Below are positions 22,691 through 30,172 of a DNA stretch of 33,172 nt, in pieces. The DNA comes from Alectryocaccomicrobium faecavium. GTDB lineage: Bacteria > Bacillota > Clostridia > Christensenellales > Aristaeellaceae. The translations under genes and the position numbers were made by a program. A model generated the notes under the pieces. That model was not told where the DNA came from. It was given only the letters and a program-made list of their open reading frames with translations, and did not search any database. Numbering within the stretch: position 1 is the first letter of the stretch; every line of letters begins with the position of its first letter. The stretch lies in contig DVOT01000092.1 of assembly GCA_018713425.1 (NCBI GenBank), forward strand, positions 1-33,172, read 5' to 3'.

Positions 22691-23689
22691 TTAGAGATAG
22701 ACGACCTTGCCGGTTTCCATGGATTCGTTGGCAGCAAAAGTCATTTTCAGGGACTTCACCGCGTCGGCGTAGGGGGAACGGATGCCGCTCGCGTCGCCGG
22801 TCTGCACGGCGTGAATGAACGCGCGATCCAGATCGAGGGTCTGGTCATTGCCGCGGCGAATGTCGACGGTTTTATTCGCCGTGGTGAGGATCAGGTTGTT
22901 GCGCAGACGGTAGTCGATGATCATATCGTCCAGCTTGATTACAAGACCGCAGTTGGGACGCACGGTTTTGGAATAGCAGGCGCTCTCCAGCGTGGCAGTC
23001 ACATTGTCCTGGAAGCGATAGATGCAAACAGAATAGTCTTCCGTATCGTACTCGGGGCTGGCGTCTATGCCCGGGCGCACGATGCCGCGGGACGAGACGG
23101 CATACACGGAGATCGGGTCGCCAAACAACCAGCGCAACCCATCTGCCAGGTGGATATTTTGCTCCACGAGCTGACCGCCGCAAGTGGAATGTTTTTGCCA
23201 CCACCATACGCCGGGAATGCCGCCAATCCACGCGCCGTTCACCAGGCAGCCCTTCGTGTGCCGCGGAAGTTCGTCTTTCACCATTTCCATCAGATCCAAA
23301 TAGCGATCTTGGAAGCCGACGGCGGTGATCAGGTTTTTCTCGGCGATGCGGCGGGCGATTTCATCCGCCTGGTTCAAGTCGAGTGTCATGGGTTTTTCCA
23401 CCAGGAAGGGAATGCCCAGGTCGATGGCGCGGGTTTCCGTGTCAGTGTGCGCGGTCGGCTCGATGGCAATGAAGAGCGCGTCCAGCGTATCGGCGTTTTC
23501 GTGGTCGTACAGTTCCGAATGGTTGGCATAGACGCGCTGCGCGCCTGTTTTTTTCGCGGCTGCGTTCCGGCGCTCTTCCACGGGATCGGCCACCGCCACG
23601 ATTTCCACGTCGTCCATGTGCGAGAAAGCGTCGATGTGCGAGCCTTGCCGGCCGCCGCATCCAATAAGGCCTACGCGAATCTTTTTCAT
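22691..23689 (-). CDS. Gfo/Idh/MocA-family oxidoreductase
   Basis: A 332-residue NAD(P)-dependent dehydrogenase. The N-terminal Rossmann fold begins IRVGLIGCGGRQGSHIDAF, an acidic VADPVEER strand end suggests NAD preference, and the family EKP motif is present (IPFLVEKPMTLDL). The C-terminal part holds WWWQKHSTCGGQLVEQNIHLADGLRWLFG, where the GGQL...Q..H segment corresponds to the family's GG.l.d.G.H substrate-binding motif with its catalytic His. It is the first gene of the minus-strand operon, has AAGGAGAT before the ATG, and lies divergent from the AraC regulator. Known relatives act on inositols, glucose or other sugars. Confidence 0.93.
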   Translation of the reverse strand: MKKIRVGLIGCGGRQGSHIDAFSHMDDVEIVAVADPVEERRNAAAKKTGAQRVYANHSELYDHENADTLDALFIAIEPTAHTDTETRAIDLGIPFLVEKPMTLDLNQADEIARRIAEKNLITAVGFQDRYLDLMEMVKDELPRHTKGCLVNGAWIGGIPGVWWWQKHSTCGGQLVEQNIHLADGLRWLFGDPISVYAVSSRGIVRPGIDASPEYDTEDYSVCIYRFQDNVTATLESACYSKTVRPNCGLVIKLDDMIIDYRLRNNLILTTANKTVDIRRGNDQTLDLDRAFIHAVQTGDASGIRSPYADAVKSLKMTFAANESMETGKVVYL

Positions 23690-23718
23690 AGAAAAATCTC
23701 CTTCTTCTTGATTTTGGC

Positions 23719-23774
23719 TTGACAGTTCTCACAAAAGCTAATACAATTGTATTGCGCATAAAGCAGGATGTCAA
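23719..23774. promoter_or_regulatory. Mirror-symmetric divergent promoter pair with shared palindrome
   Basis: Plus strand: TTGACA 23719-23724, 17 bp, TACAAT 23742-23747 (towards the AraC gene). Minus strand: TTGACA 23774-23769, 17 bp, TACAAT 23751-23746 (towards the oxidoreductase gene). The two -10 boxes overlap by 2 bp inside the perfect palindrome AATACAATTGTATT (23740-23753). The dyad centre is exactly midway between the two -35 boxes. Two polymerases cannot occupy both promoters, so the divergent units should compete, and a regulator on the palindrome would affect both. Confidence 0.8.
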
Positions 23775-23809
23775 CCACAAATAATTGCTCATGCTATAAG
23801 GATATTGCT

Positions 23810-24601
23810 ATGTTTGCAGAAATCAATCGAAGCGAATCCGGCAATTTGCCCGCTCGCCCCATCACCATTGGGGAAAACGCGTTTCAAGGCAAGATTGACC
23901 GCCCACAGGGCTTTGATACACACCAGTTTTTGTGGGTGGTGAAAGGCAGCGGGCGATTTTGGGCGAGTGGCGAAACCAGGGCTTTAGGACAAGGGTATGG
24001 CTTGTTTACTCGGGTAAACGTTCGGCATGGATACGAGAGTGCGGGAGGCCAATTCCACACCATGTGGGTCACGTTTACCGGCGCGGAGGCGTTGCTCGAC
24101 GCATATGGCGTGGGAGATTGGATGTTTTTCGCAGCGCCGGATTTTCTATCGTCCAGCACGGAACAGTTGGAACGGCTATGCCAGAACGCGGCTACGGCCA
24201 TGGTTCGTTCCGCGCACACCTATACCTGGGCGGTGGAATTGCTAGAAGCGCTGTTTCCGCGCGGCGAAACGCTGCGCGAGCGGGTCAATCGCTTTTTGGA
24301 GCAGGAATACGCCAGAGCGCTTTCGCTGGAGGAAATTGCGCAATCTGTGGGCATGAGCCGGTTTGCGCTTTGCCATGCATATGCGGCAGAGGCGGGGACC
24401 ACGGTAATGAACGCTCTGAACCAGATTCGCGTGCAAAAGGCCAAGCGCTTTTTGCGTTATACGGCATCGCAAATTTCACAAATTGGCAGGATGTGCGGCT
24501 TTGAGAGCGCCAGCTACTTTGCAAAAGAGTTTCGAAAGAGGACGGGCGTTTCTCCCAGCGAGTACCGCACCGGATTTGGGCGCGAAAAGGGACGTGGATA
24601 A
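23810..24601 (+). CDS. AraC-family transcriptional regulator
   Basis: A 263-residue regulator with an N-terminal cupin-like sensing domain (FDTHQFLWVVKGSGRFWASGETRALGQGYGLFTRVNVRHGYE, with THQF and HGYE placed like sugar-binding AraC relatives). The C-terminal domain has two helix-turn-helices: LSLEEIAQSVGMSRFALCHAYAAEAG and the signature RFLRYTASQISQIGRMCGFESASYFAKEFRKRTGVSPSEYR. I start at ATG 23810, behind AAGGATA. An upstream in-frame ATG at 23768 lacks a ribosome site but would still be inside the predicted transcript. It probably controls the divergent dehydrogenase-isomerase operon through the shared palindrome or nearby sites. Confidence 0.92.
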   Translation: MFAEINRSESGNLPARPITIGENAFQGKIDRPQGFDTHQFLWVVKGSGRFWASGETRALGQGYGLFTRVNVRHGYESAGGQFHTMWVTFTGAEALLDAYGVGDWMFFAAPDFLSSSTEQLERLCQNAATAMVRSAHTYTWAVELLEALFPRGETLRERVNRFLEQEYARALSLEEIAQSVGMSRFALCHAYAAEAGTTVMNALNQIRVQKAKRFLRYTASQISQIGRMCGFESASYFAKEFRKRTGVSPSEYRTGFGREKGRG

Positions 24602-24642
24602 TCGTATTTTTTCTTGGAACTGCTGTAAAGTTCACGAAGTTC

Positions 24643-24665
24643 TGGTATAATGCCGGTACGGCATT
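24643..24665 (+). promoter_or_regulatory. Promoter with overlapping palindrome for the MBL-fold gene
   Basis: An extended -10 (TGG-TATAAT, 24643-24651) has no good -35. A perfect 7-3-7 palindrome AATGCCG-GTA-CGGCATT spans 24649-24665, over the end of the -10 and the predicted start of transcription. It reads like a repressor site. Confidence 0.6.
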
Positions 24666-24689
24666 CTGTGTTGAGTAGAGGGGAAATAC

Positions 24690-25499
24690 ATGGGCGAGAA
24701 AAAAAATTGTGAATTATTGTTTTTGGGCACCGGCGCTGCCGATTGGAATGGGCCGGAGGCGGATGGTTCATTGCGCCGTTTTAGCTGCGCGCTGGTAAAT
24801 GGGCATATTTTGATCGATTGCCCCCAGCACGCGATGGATTCGCTGCTGGCCAACGGCATCCGTTTGGAGGATGTGAATGAACTGCTGATCACGCATAGCC
24901 ATCCGGATCATTTGAATTTGCGCACGCTGGCGGAAATCGCCTTGCGCCGCCACGAGGCGGATTGCCCGCCGCTGAGCGTGCATTGCTCGCGGGCGATTGC
25001 GCGCAGGATTTCTGAAACGGATTATATCACGGCCACGCCGCTAGCGCCCAGCGATGAATTTGGTATCAAGGGCGGCCGCATAAAGGCATTGGCGGCAAAC
25101 CATGAAAGCCACTTGCCGGGCGAAATCCCGCTGCACTATTTGTTTATGATGGAAGACGGCCCCACCTGGTATTATGCCGTGGACGGCGGCTGGATGCTGT
25201 ATGATACATGGCAGGAACTGCGCGAACATGAACTGGATGCCTGGGTGGTGGATAGCACCACGGGCATTGAGGGCGATGAGCGTTGCTTTGAGCACAATTC
25301 TGTGGAAATGCTGCGCGTAATGCTCAAAACCATGCTGGCCACGGGCGTTTTGAAAACGGGCGCCCCTGTGTTTATGACGCATTTGGCCCGCACGTTGCAT
25401 CCTTCGCACGATGTGTTGGTGGCGCGCATGGAGCCGCCCTTTATCGTGGCGTATGACGGGCTGGATTGCGCCTTGGAGCGCATTCCCACGTATCGTTAG
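24690..25499 (+). CDS. MBL-fold metal-dependent hydrolase (PhnP-like)
   Basis: A 269-residue metallo-beta-lactamase-fold hydrolase. After LLFLGTGAADW, RRFSCALVNGHILIDCP forms the second strand pair. The metal motif is THSHPDHLN (His69, His71, Asp73, His74). Downstream ligand candidates are NHESHLPGE, YAVDGGWMLYD and MTHLARTLHPS. The order and the RRFSCAL strand resemble PhnP and related phosphodiesterases rather than beta-lactamases. No phn genes are in the window, so the substrate is open; a cyclic phosphate or phosphodiester product is possible. It has its own promoter and terminator and is probably monocistronic. Confidence 0.85.
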   Translation: MGEKKNCELLFLGTGAADWNGPEADGSLRRFSCALVNGHILIDCPQHAMDSLLANGIRLEDVNELLITHSHPDHLNLRTLAEIALRRHEADCPPLSVHCSRAIARRISETDYITATPLAPSDEFGIKGGRIKALAANHESHLPGEIPLHYLFMMEDGPTWYYAVDGGWMLYDTWQELREHELDAWVVDSTTGIEGDERCFEHNSVEMLRVMLKTMLATGVLKTGAPVFMTHLARTLHPSHDVLVARMEPPFIVAYDGLDCALERIPTYR

Positions 25500-25513
25500 A
25501 TTCGCAAAACCTG

Positions 25514-25554
25514 GCAGGAGTTGTCGCACAAGAGATGGATAACTCCTGCTTTTT
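25514..25554 (+). terminator. Rho-independent terminator of the MBL-fold gene
   Basis: GCAGGAGTT (25514-25522) pairs with AACTCCTGC (25541-25549), followed by a T5 tract. Confidence 0.85.
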
Positions 25555-25629
25555 GCTTATGTTATAGATGATTTTAGACAATTCCGCGCATGTGGATCGA
25601 AAAATAAACATTAAGAGGGGAGAATTGCG

Positions 25630-27234
25630 ATGACAGTGGAGGCAATGCGAAAATGGATTGACAACGGACATGCTGTGCTGGGCATTGAATTGGGTTCCAC
25701 GCGAATTAAGGGCGTTTTGATTGGGCAGAATCACGAACCCATTGCCTCTGGGGGCTTCGACTGGGAAAACCGCTTGGAAAATGGCGTGTGGACATATCAT
25801 ATGGAAGACGTTTGGCAGGGCCTGGCGGCGGCATATGCGCAGCTCAAGCGCGATGTGGAGGAGCGTTACGGCACAAAGCTCGTGCGCCTGAAGGCGATTG
25901 GCATCAGCGCGATGATGCACGGTTATATCGCGCTGGACGCGCGGGGCAATCTGCTGGCGCCCTTCCGCACCTGGCGCAATACGATCACAGGTGAGGCGGC
26001 GGACGCGCTTACGGCGCTTTTTGACTTCAACATTCCGCAGCGCTGGAGCGTGGCGCACTTATACCAGGCTATACTAAACCATGAGCCGCATGTGAAAGAT
26101 ATTGCCTATCTCACCACGTTGGCGGGTTATGTGCATTGGAAGCTCACGGGACGCAAAGTTTTGGGCGTGGGCGACGCTTCCGGCATGTTCCCAATCGATA
26201 GCGCTACAGGCGGTTATGACGCGCGCATGCTTGCGGCGTTTGCGCCGCTGGCGCGGGAGGCGGGCATGCCCTGGACACTGGATGCCATTTTACCGGAACC
26301 CTTGGTTGCCGGGGATGATGCGGGCACGCTGACCGCGGAGGGCGCGCGGCTGCTGGACACGGAAGGCGATCTTTTGCCCGGCGTTCCCTTGTGTCCGCCC
26401 GAAGGCGACGCGGGCACGGGCATGGCCGCCACCAATAGTGTGGCGGAGCGCACGGGTAACGTTTCCGCGGGCACATCCATCTTTTCCATGGTCGTGCTGG
26501 AAAAGCCCCTGCGCGAAGTACACCGGGAAATCGATATGGTTACCACGCCTGCGGGCAAGCCCGTTGCCATGGTGCATTGCAACAATTGTACTTCTGATTT
26601 GAATGCCTGGGTGGGGTTGTTGGCGGAATTTGCTCGAGAATTGGGCGCAGATATCGATAAGAATGCGCTTTATGGCATGCTTTTCCGCAAGGCGCTGGAA
26701 GCGGACGCCGATTGCGGCGGCTTGATTGCGTACAATTACCTTTCTGGCGAGCACATCACCGGCATGGAGGAAGGACGTCCGCTCTTTGCGCGGTTGCCGG
26801 ACGCTGAATTGACGCTGGCGAACTTCATGCGCGTACACCTGTATTCCGCGCTGGCCACGCTCAAGCTTGGCATGGATATTCTGGCCAAAGAAGATGTGCG
26901 GATTGATACGATCTTTGGCCATGGCGGTTTGTTCAAAACGCCGCTGGTGGCGCAGAGATTGCTGGCTGCCGCAATTCGCACGCCAGTCTCCGTGCTGGAC
27001 ACGGCGGGAGAAGGCGGCGCGTGGGGCATTGCTTTGCTGGCCGCGTATGCTGCTTACCGTCAGGAAGGCGAAAGCTTGGAAGCGTATTTGGAACAGAAGG
27101 TGTTCGCTGGCAAGGCGGGCGAGGCGGTGAAGCCGCTGGAAAGCGAAGCAGAAGGATTCGCAGCATTCATCCGCCGCTATGCGGCGGGCTTGCCCGTGGA
27201 ACGCGCCGCTATCGATTGCCTGAAAACCGACTGA
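25630..27234 (+). CDS. FGGY-family carbohydrate kinase
   Basis: A 534-residue sugar kinase. The N-terminal phosphate loop is VLGIELGSTRIKGVLIG. MMHGYIALDARGNLLAPFRTWRN resembles the xylulokinase/ribulokinase Q.H.....D..G..L.P...W.D segment. The second ATP segment is GNVSAGTSIFSMVVLEKPL, and the adenosine region is IFGHGGLFKTPLVAQRLLAAAI with TAGEGGAWGIALLAAY. Length and motifs suggest a pentulose kinase such as ribulokinase or xylulokinase, but the exact sugar cannot be assigned. AGAGGGGAG precedes the ATG. It lies near the AraC, isomerase and dehydrogenase genes, which fits sugar catabolism. The DNA glycosylase gene follows within 16 bp. Confidence 0.9.
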   Translation: MTVEAMRKWIDNGHAVLGIELGSTRIKGVLIGQNHEPIASGGFDWENRLENGVWTYHMEDVWQGLAAAYAQLKRDVEERYGTKLVRLKAIGISAMMHGYIALDARGNLLAPFRTWRNTITGEAADALTALFDFNIPQRWSVAHLYQAILNHEPHVKDIAYLTTLAGYVHWKLTGRKVLGVGDASGMFPIDSATGGYDARMLAAFAPLAREAGMPWTLDAILPEPLVAGDDAGTLTAEGARLLDTEGDLLPGVPLCPPEGDAGTGMAATNSVAERTGNVSAGTSIFSMVVLEKPLREVHREIDMVTTPAGKPVAMVHCNNCTSDLNAWVGLLAEFARELGADIDKNALYGMLFRKALEADADCGGLIAYNYLSGEHITGMEEGRPLFARLPDAELTLANFMRVHLYSALATLKLGMDILAKEDVRIDTIFGHGGLFKTPLVAQRLLAAAIRTPVSVLDTAGEGGAWGIALLAAYAAYRQEGESLEAYLEQKVFAGKAGEAVKPLESEAEGFAAFIRRYAAGLPVERAAIDCLKTD

Positions 27235-27249
27235 CCAGGAGGAACGTTT

Positions 27250-28047
27250 ATGCCGGAGTGGCCGGAAATTCACCATCTTGCGCGGCAAATGGCGCAGGAA
27301 CTGCCGGGTATAGCGCTGTACGAGGCGCGCATCGCGCAACCCAAATGCCTGAATTTGCCGGAAGAGGCATGGCGGGAATGCATGCTGGGCCGAGTGGTGC
27401 AAGCAGTGCGCGCCAAGGGGAAATGGCTGGATGTGGCGTTGGAAGGAGGATATCGCCTCCGCATCAATTTGGGCATGGGTGGGGAAATCCTCCTGAGCGA
27501 AGCCGGGGAAGCGCCTGCGGAAAAATGGCGCGCACTTTTTTCCCTTGCGGATGGGCGCAAGATCGGTATCCATTTTTGGTGGTTTGGCAGCCTGCATGCG
27601 GTGGGGCCGGGCGAGGCGCATCCGCCCTTTGACAAATTGGGGCCGGATATGCTCAGCGTGGATGAACAGGACTTTGCCAGGGCGTATGCCGGCCGGCGAA
27701 GCCCTGTAAAGGTGCTGCTCTTAAAACAAGAAATCCTTTCGGGTATGGGAAACTATTATGTTCACGACGTATTGTTCCGCGCGGGCCTTCATCCCGCGCG
27801 GAGCGGGGACTCGCTGTCGGGGGAGGAATGGCAGCGCTTGTATAGCGTGGTACGCGAGGTTTTTCTGGACGCGTTGGCCATGGGCGGATCCGATTATGAG
27901 CGCGACTTATACAACCAATTGGGGCGCTATAGCGCCATGCAAGTGGGATACCGGGAGGGGCTGCCTTGCCCGGTTTGCGGTACAGCCATTGTTTCGCAGC
28001 GCATGGGCGCGGCAAACAGCTATTTTTGCCCCCATTGCCAACAGTAA
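27250..28047 (+). CDS. Formamidopyrimidine-DNA glycosylase (Fpg/Nei family)
   Basis: A 265-residue base-excision repair glycosylase/AP lyase. The N-terminus is PEWPEI instead of PELPEV; Pro2 (nucleophile after Met removal) and Glu3 are conserved. The beta-strand lysine is present in AKGKWLDV. The helix-two-turn-helix reads LLLKQEILSGMGNYYVHDVLFRAGLHP. The C-terminal zinc finger is CPVC...CPHC with 16 residues between the cysteine pairs. The domain order and length are normal, but the divergent start suggests the Fpg/Nei-like branch rather than classic MutM, so the lesion range is uncertain. It sits between the sugar kinase (cotranscribed) and the uvrBA operon. Confidence 0.9.
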   Translation: MPEWPEIHHLARQMAQELPGIALYEARIAQPKCLNLPEEAWRECMLGRVVQAVRAKGKWLDVALEGGYRLRINLGMGGEILLSEAGEAPAEKWRALFSLADGRKIGIHFWWFGSLHAVGPGEAHPPFDKLGPDMLSVDEQDFARAYAGRRSPVKVLLLKQEILSGMGNYYVHDVLFRAGLHPARSGDSLSGEEWQRLYSVVREVFLDALAMGGSDYERDLYNQLGRYSAMQVGYREGLPCPVCGTAIVSQRMGAANSYFCPHCQQ

Positions 28048-28065
28048 AGGAAAGAATTTGATAAT

Positions 28066-28078
28066 CGAACGTGAGTTT
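28066..28078 (+). promoter_or_regulatory. Candidate LexA (SOS) box
   Basis: CGAACGTGAGTTT matches the B. subtilis-type LexA pattern CGAAC-N4-GTTC with one change at the last position. It lies 17 bp upstream of the -35 of the uvrB promoter, a usual place for control of uvrBA. Confidence 0.6.
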
Positions 28079-28095
28079 AATTCTTGCTGGAGCCG

Positions 28096-28149
28096 TTGGA
28101 AATGGAGCGCAAACGTGGTATAATACCCATTGGAGAGGTAAATGGGTAT
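28096..28149 (+). promoter_or_regulatory. uvrB promoter and start-codon inverted repeat
   Basis: TTGGAA (28096-28101) and an extended -10 TGG-TATAAT (28119-28124) are separated by 17 bp. The predicted transcript starts near 28131, only about 11 nt before the first ATG. A perfect 9-bp inverted repeat, ATACCCATT (28123-28131) and AATGGGTAT (28141-28149), encloses the ribosome site GGAGAGG and spans the start of transcription and the start codon. Confidence 0.7.
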
Positions 28150-30166
28150 GAGTGAATTCAAGTTGCATGCGCCCTACAAAGCGCAGGGGGATCAGCCGCA
28201 AGCCATTGATGCGCTGGTGCGCGGCTTGCAAGCGGGCGACCATCATCAGGTTTTGCTGGGCGTAACGGGTTCGGGTAAAACGTTTACCATGGCCAGCATC
28301 ATCGAAAAGATGAACCGTCCGGCACTCGTGATCGCTCACAACAAAACGCTCGCGGCACAGCTCGCGGGCGAATTTCGCGAGTTTTTTCCAGAGAACGCTG
28401 TGGGCTATTTTGTCTCATACTACGATTATTATCAGCCAGAAGCCTATATTCCTTCCACGGATACCTTCATCGAAAAGGATTCTTCCGTCAACGACGAAAT
28501 CGACCGCATGCGGCACAGCGCTACCCAATGGCTGAGCGAGCGGCGCGACGTGGTGATTGTGGCCTCCGTAAGCTGTATATACGGTCTGGGCGATCCCGCG
28601 GAATACGAGGGCCTTTCCATCTCTCTGCGCGAAGGGGCAAAACTGGATCGCGACCAATTGATCGACCAATTGGTGGATATTCAGTACGACCGGAACGATT
28701 TCTCTTTTGAGCGCGGCACTTTTCGCGTGCGTGGCGATGTGGTGGAAATCATTCCCGCGGGCAATATGGAAAAAGGGCTGCGCGTGGAATTCTTTGGCGA
28801 TGAAATCGACCGCATCAGCGAGGTGGACGCCCTTACAGGCACGGTGCTGCGCCATTTGAGCCATGTGATGGTGTTTCCGGCTTCGCATTACGCCACGTCC
28901 CGCGATAAGCTGGATCGCTGCATTGAGCAAATTGAGCATGATCTGGAGGAACAGCGCGCCGCGTTTGAACGGGCGGGGCGCTTAGTAGAGGCGCAAAGGC
29001 TTGACCAGCGCGTGCGCTACGATATCGAAATGCTGCGCGAAGTGGGCTATTGCAACGGGATTGAAAACTATTCCCGCTACTTTGACGGGCGCAAGAGCGG
29101 CGAAGCGCCGTTTACCCTGCTGGATTATTTCCCCAAGGATTTTATCGTGTTTATCGACGAATCCCACGTCACCATCCCGCAAATCCGGGCCATGTACAAC
29201 GGCGACTATGCCCGCAAGCGCACGCTGGTGGATTATGGATTCCGCTTGACCAGCGCTTTTGACAACCGCCCGCTGAAATTTTATGAATTTGAGGAGCGCA
29301 CAAAGCAATTGGTGTATGTATCCGCCACGCCAGCGCCCTATGAGTTGGAGCGCGCTACGCGCGTGGTGGAGCAGATCATCCGGCCCACGGGCCTGGTCGA
29401 TCCGGAAATCGTCGTGCGCCCGGCACAGGGCCAGGTGGACGATTTGCTCGGCGTGGTACGCGAGGTAGCGGAAAAGGGCCAGCGCGCGCTGGTGACGACG
29501 CTCACCAAGCGCATGGCCGAAAGCCTTACCTCATATCTGCGCGAAATGGGCGTGCGCGTGGAATACTTGCATTCCGATGTGGAAACTCTGGAGCGCATTA
29601 AGTTGCTACGCAGCCTGCGCCTGGGAGAATACGATGTGTTGGTGGGCATTAACCTGCTGCGCGAAGGGCTGGATCTGCCGGAAGTTTCGCTCGTGGCCAT
29701 TCTGGATGCGGATAAGGAAGGATTCCTGCGCTCGGAAACTTCGCTGATTCAGACCATTGGGCGCGCGGCGCGCAATGTGGATGGACGGGTGATTATGTAC
29801 GCCGATGCCATCACGGATTCCATGCGCCGCGCCATCGATGAGACCAACCGCCGCCGCGGGATTCAAATGCAATACAACCAGGAACACGGAATCGAACCGC
29901 AAACCGTGCGCACGGCGGTGCGTGAATTGATGGAGATTTCCCGCGCGCCGGATGAGGACGGCGGCGCCGCTGGAATGGACGATCAGGAGCGGCGTATGGC
30001 CATTGACAGCCTGGAAGAGCAAATGCTCGCCGCGGCCGCGCAGTTGGACTTTGAGCGCGCGGCTAAGTTGCGCGATGAGATGTTGCGCCTCAAGGGTGAA
30101 AAGATCGACGCCTCTGGCGAACGCTCGCACAGGGCGCGCCGCAGAAGCAATAGGGGACGGAAATAG
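28142..30166 (+). CDS. uvrB: UvrABC excinuclease subunit B
   Basis: A 674-residue nucleotide-excision repair helicase-like protein that receives damaged DNA from UvrA and recruits UvrC. Walker A is GVTGSGKTFTMA near residue 40, and the beta-hairpin that clamps DNA is YYDYYQPEAYIPSTDTFIEKD. Later helicase motifs include FIDESHVTIPQ, YVSATPAPYE, INLLREGLDLPEVSLVAILDADKEGFLRSE and QTIGRAARN. The C-terminal UVR motif (LEEQMLAAAAQLDFERAAKLRDEM) binds UvrC/UvrA. Start: ATG 28142 is 4 bp after GGAGAGG, ATG 28148 ten bp; either could be used. It is the first gene of the operon, seven bases before uvrA. Confidence 0.98.
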   Translation: MGMSEFKLHAPYKAQGDQPQAIDALVRGLQAGDHHQVLLGVTGSGKTFTMASIIEKMNRPALVIAHNKTLAAQLAGEFREFFPENAVGYFVSYYDYYQPEAYIPSTDTFIEKDSSVNDEIDRMRHSATQWLSERRDVVIVASVSCIYGLGDPAEYEGLSISLREGAKLDRDQLIDQLVDIQYDRNDFSFERGTFRVRGDVVEIIPAGNMEKGLRVEFFGDEIDRISEVDALTGTVLRHLSHVMVFPASHYATSRDKLDRCIEQIEHDLEEQRAAFERAGRLVEAQRLDQRVRYDIEMLREVGYCNGIENYSRYFDGRKSGEAPFTLLDYFPKDFIVFIDESHVTIPQIRAMYNGDYARKRTLVDYGFRLTSAFDNRPLKFYEFEERTKQLVYVSATPAPYELERATRVVEQIIRPTGLVDPEIVVRPAQGQVDDLLGVVREVAEKGQRALVTTLTKRMAESLTSYLREMGVRVEYLHSDVETLERIKLLRSLRLGEYDVLVGINLLREGLDLPEVSLVAILDADKEGFLRSETSLIQTIGRAARNVDGRVIMYADAITDSMRRAIDETNRRRGIQMQYNQEHGIEPQTVRTAVRELMEISRAPDEDGGAAGMDDQERRMAIDSLEEQMLAAAAQLDFERAAKLRDEMLRLKGEKIDASGERSHRARRRSNRGRK

Positions 30167-30172
30167 AGGAAT

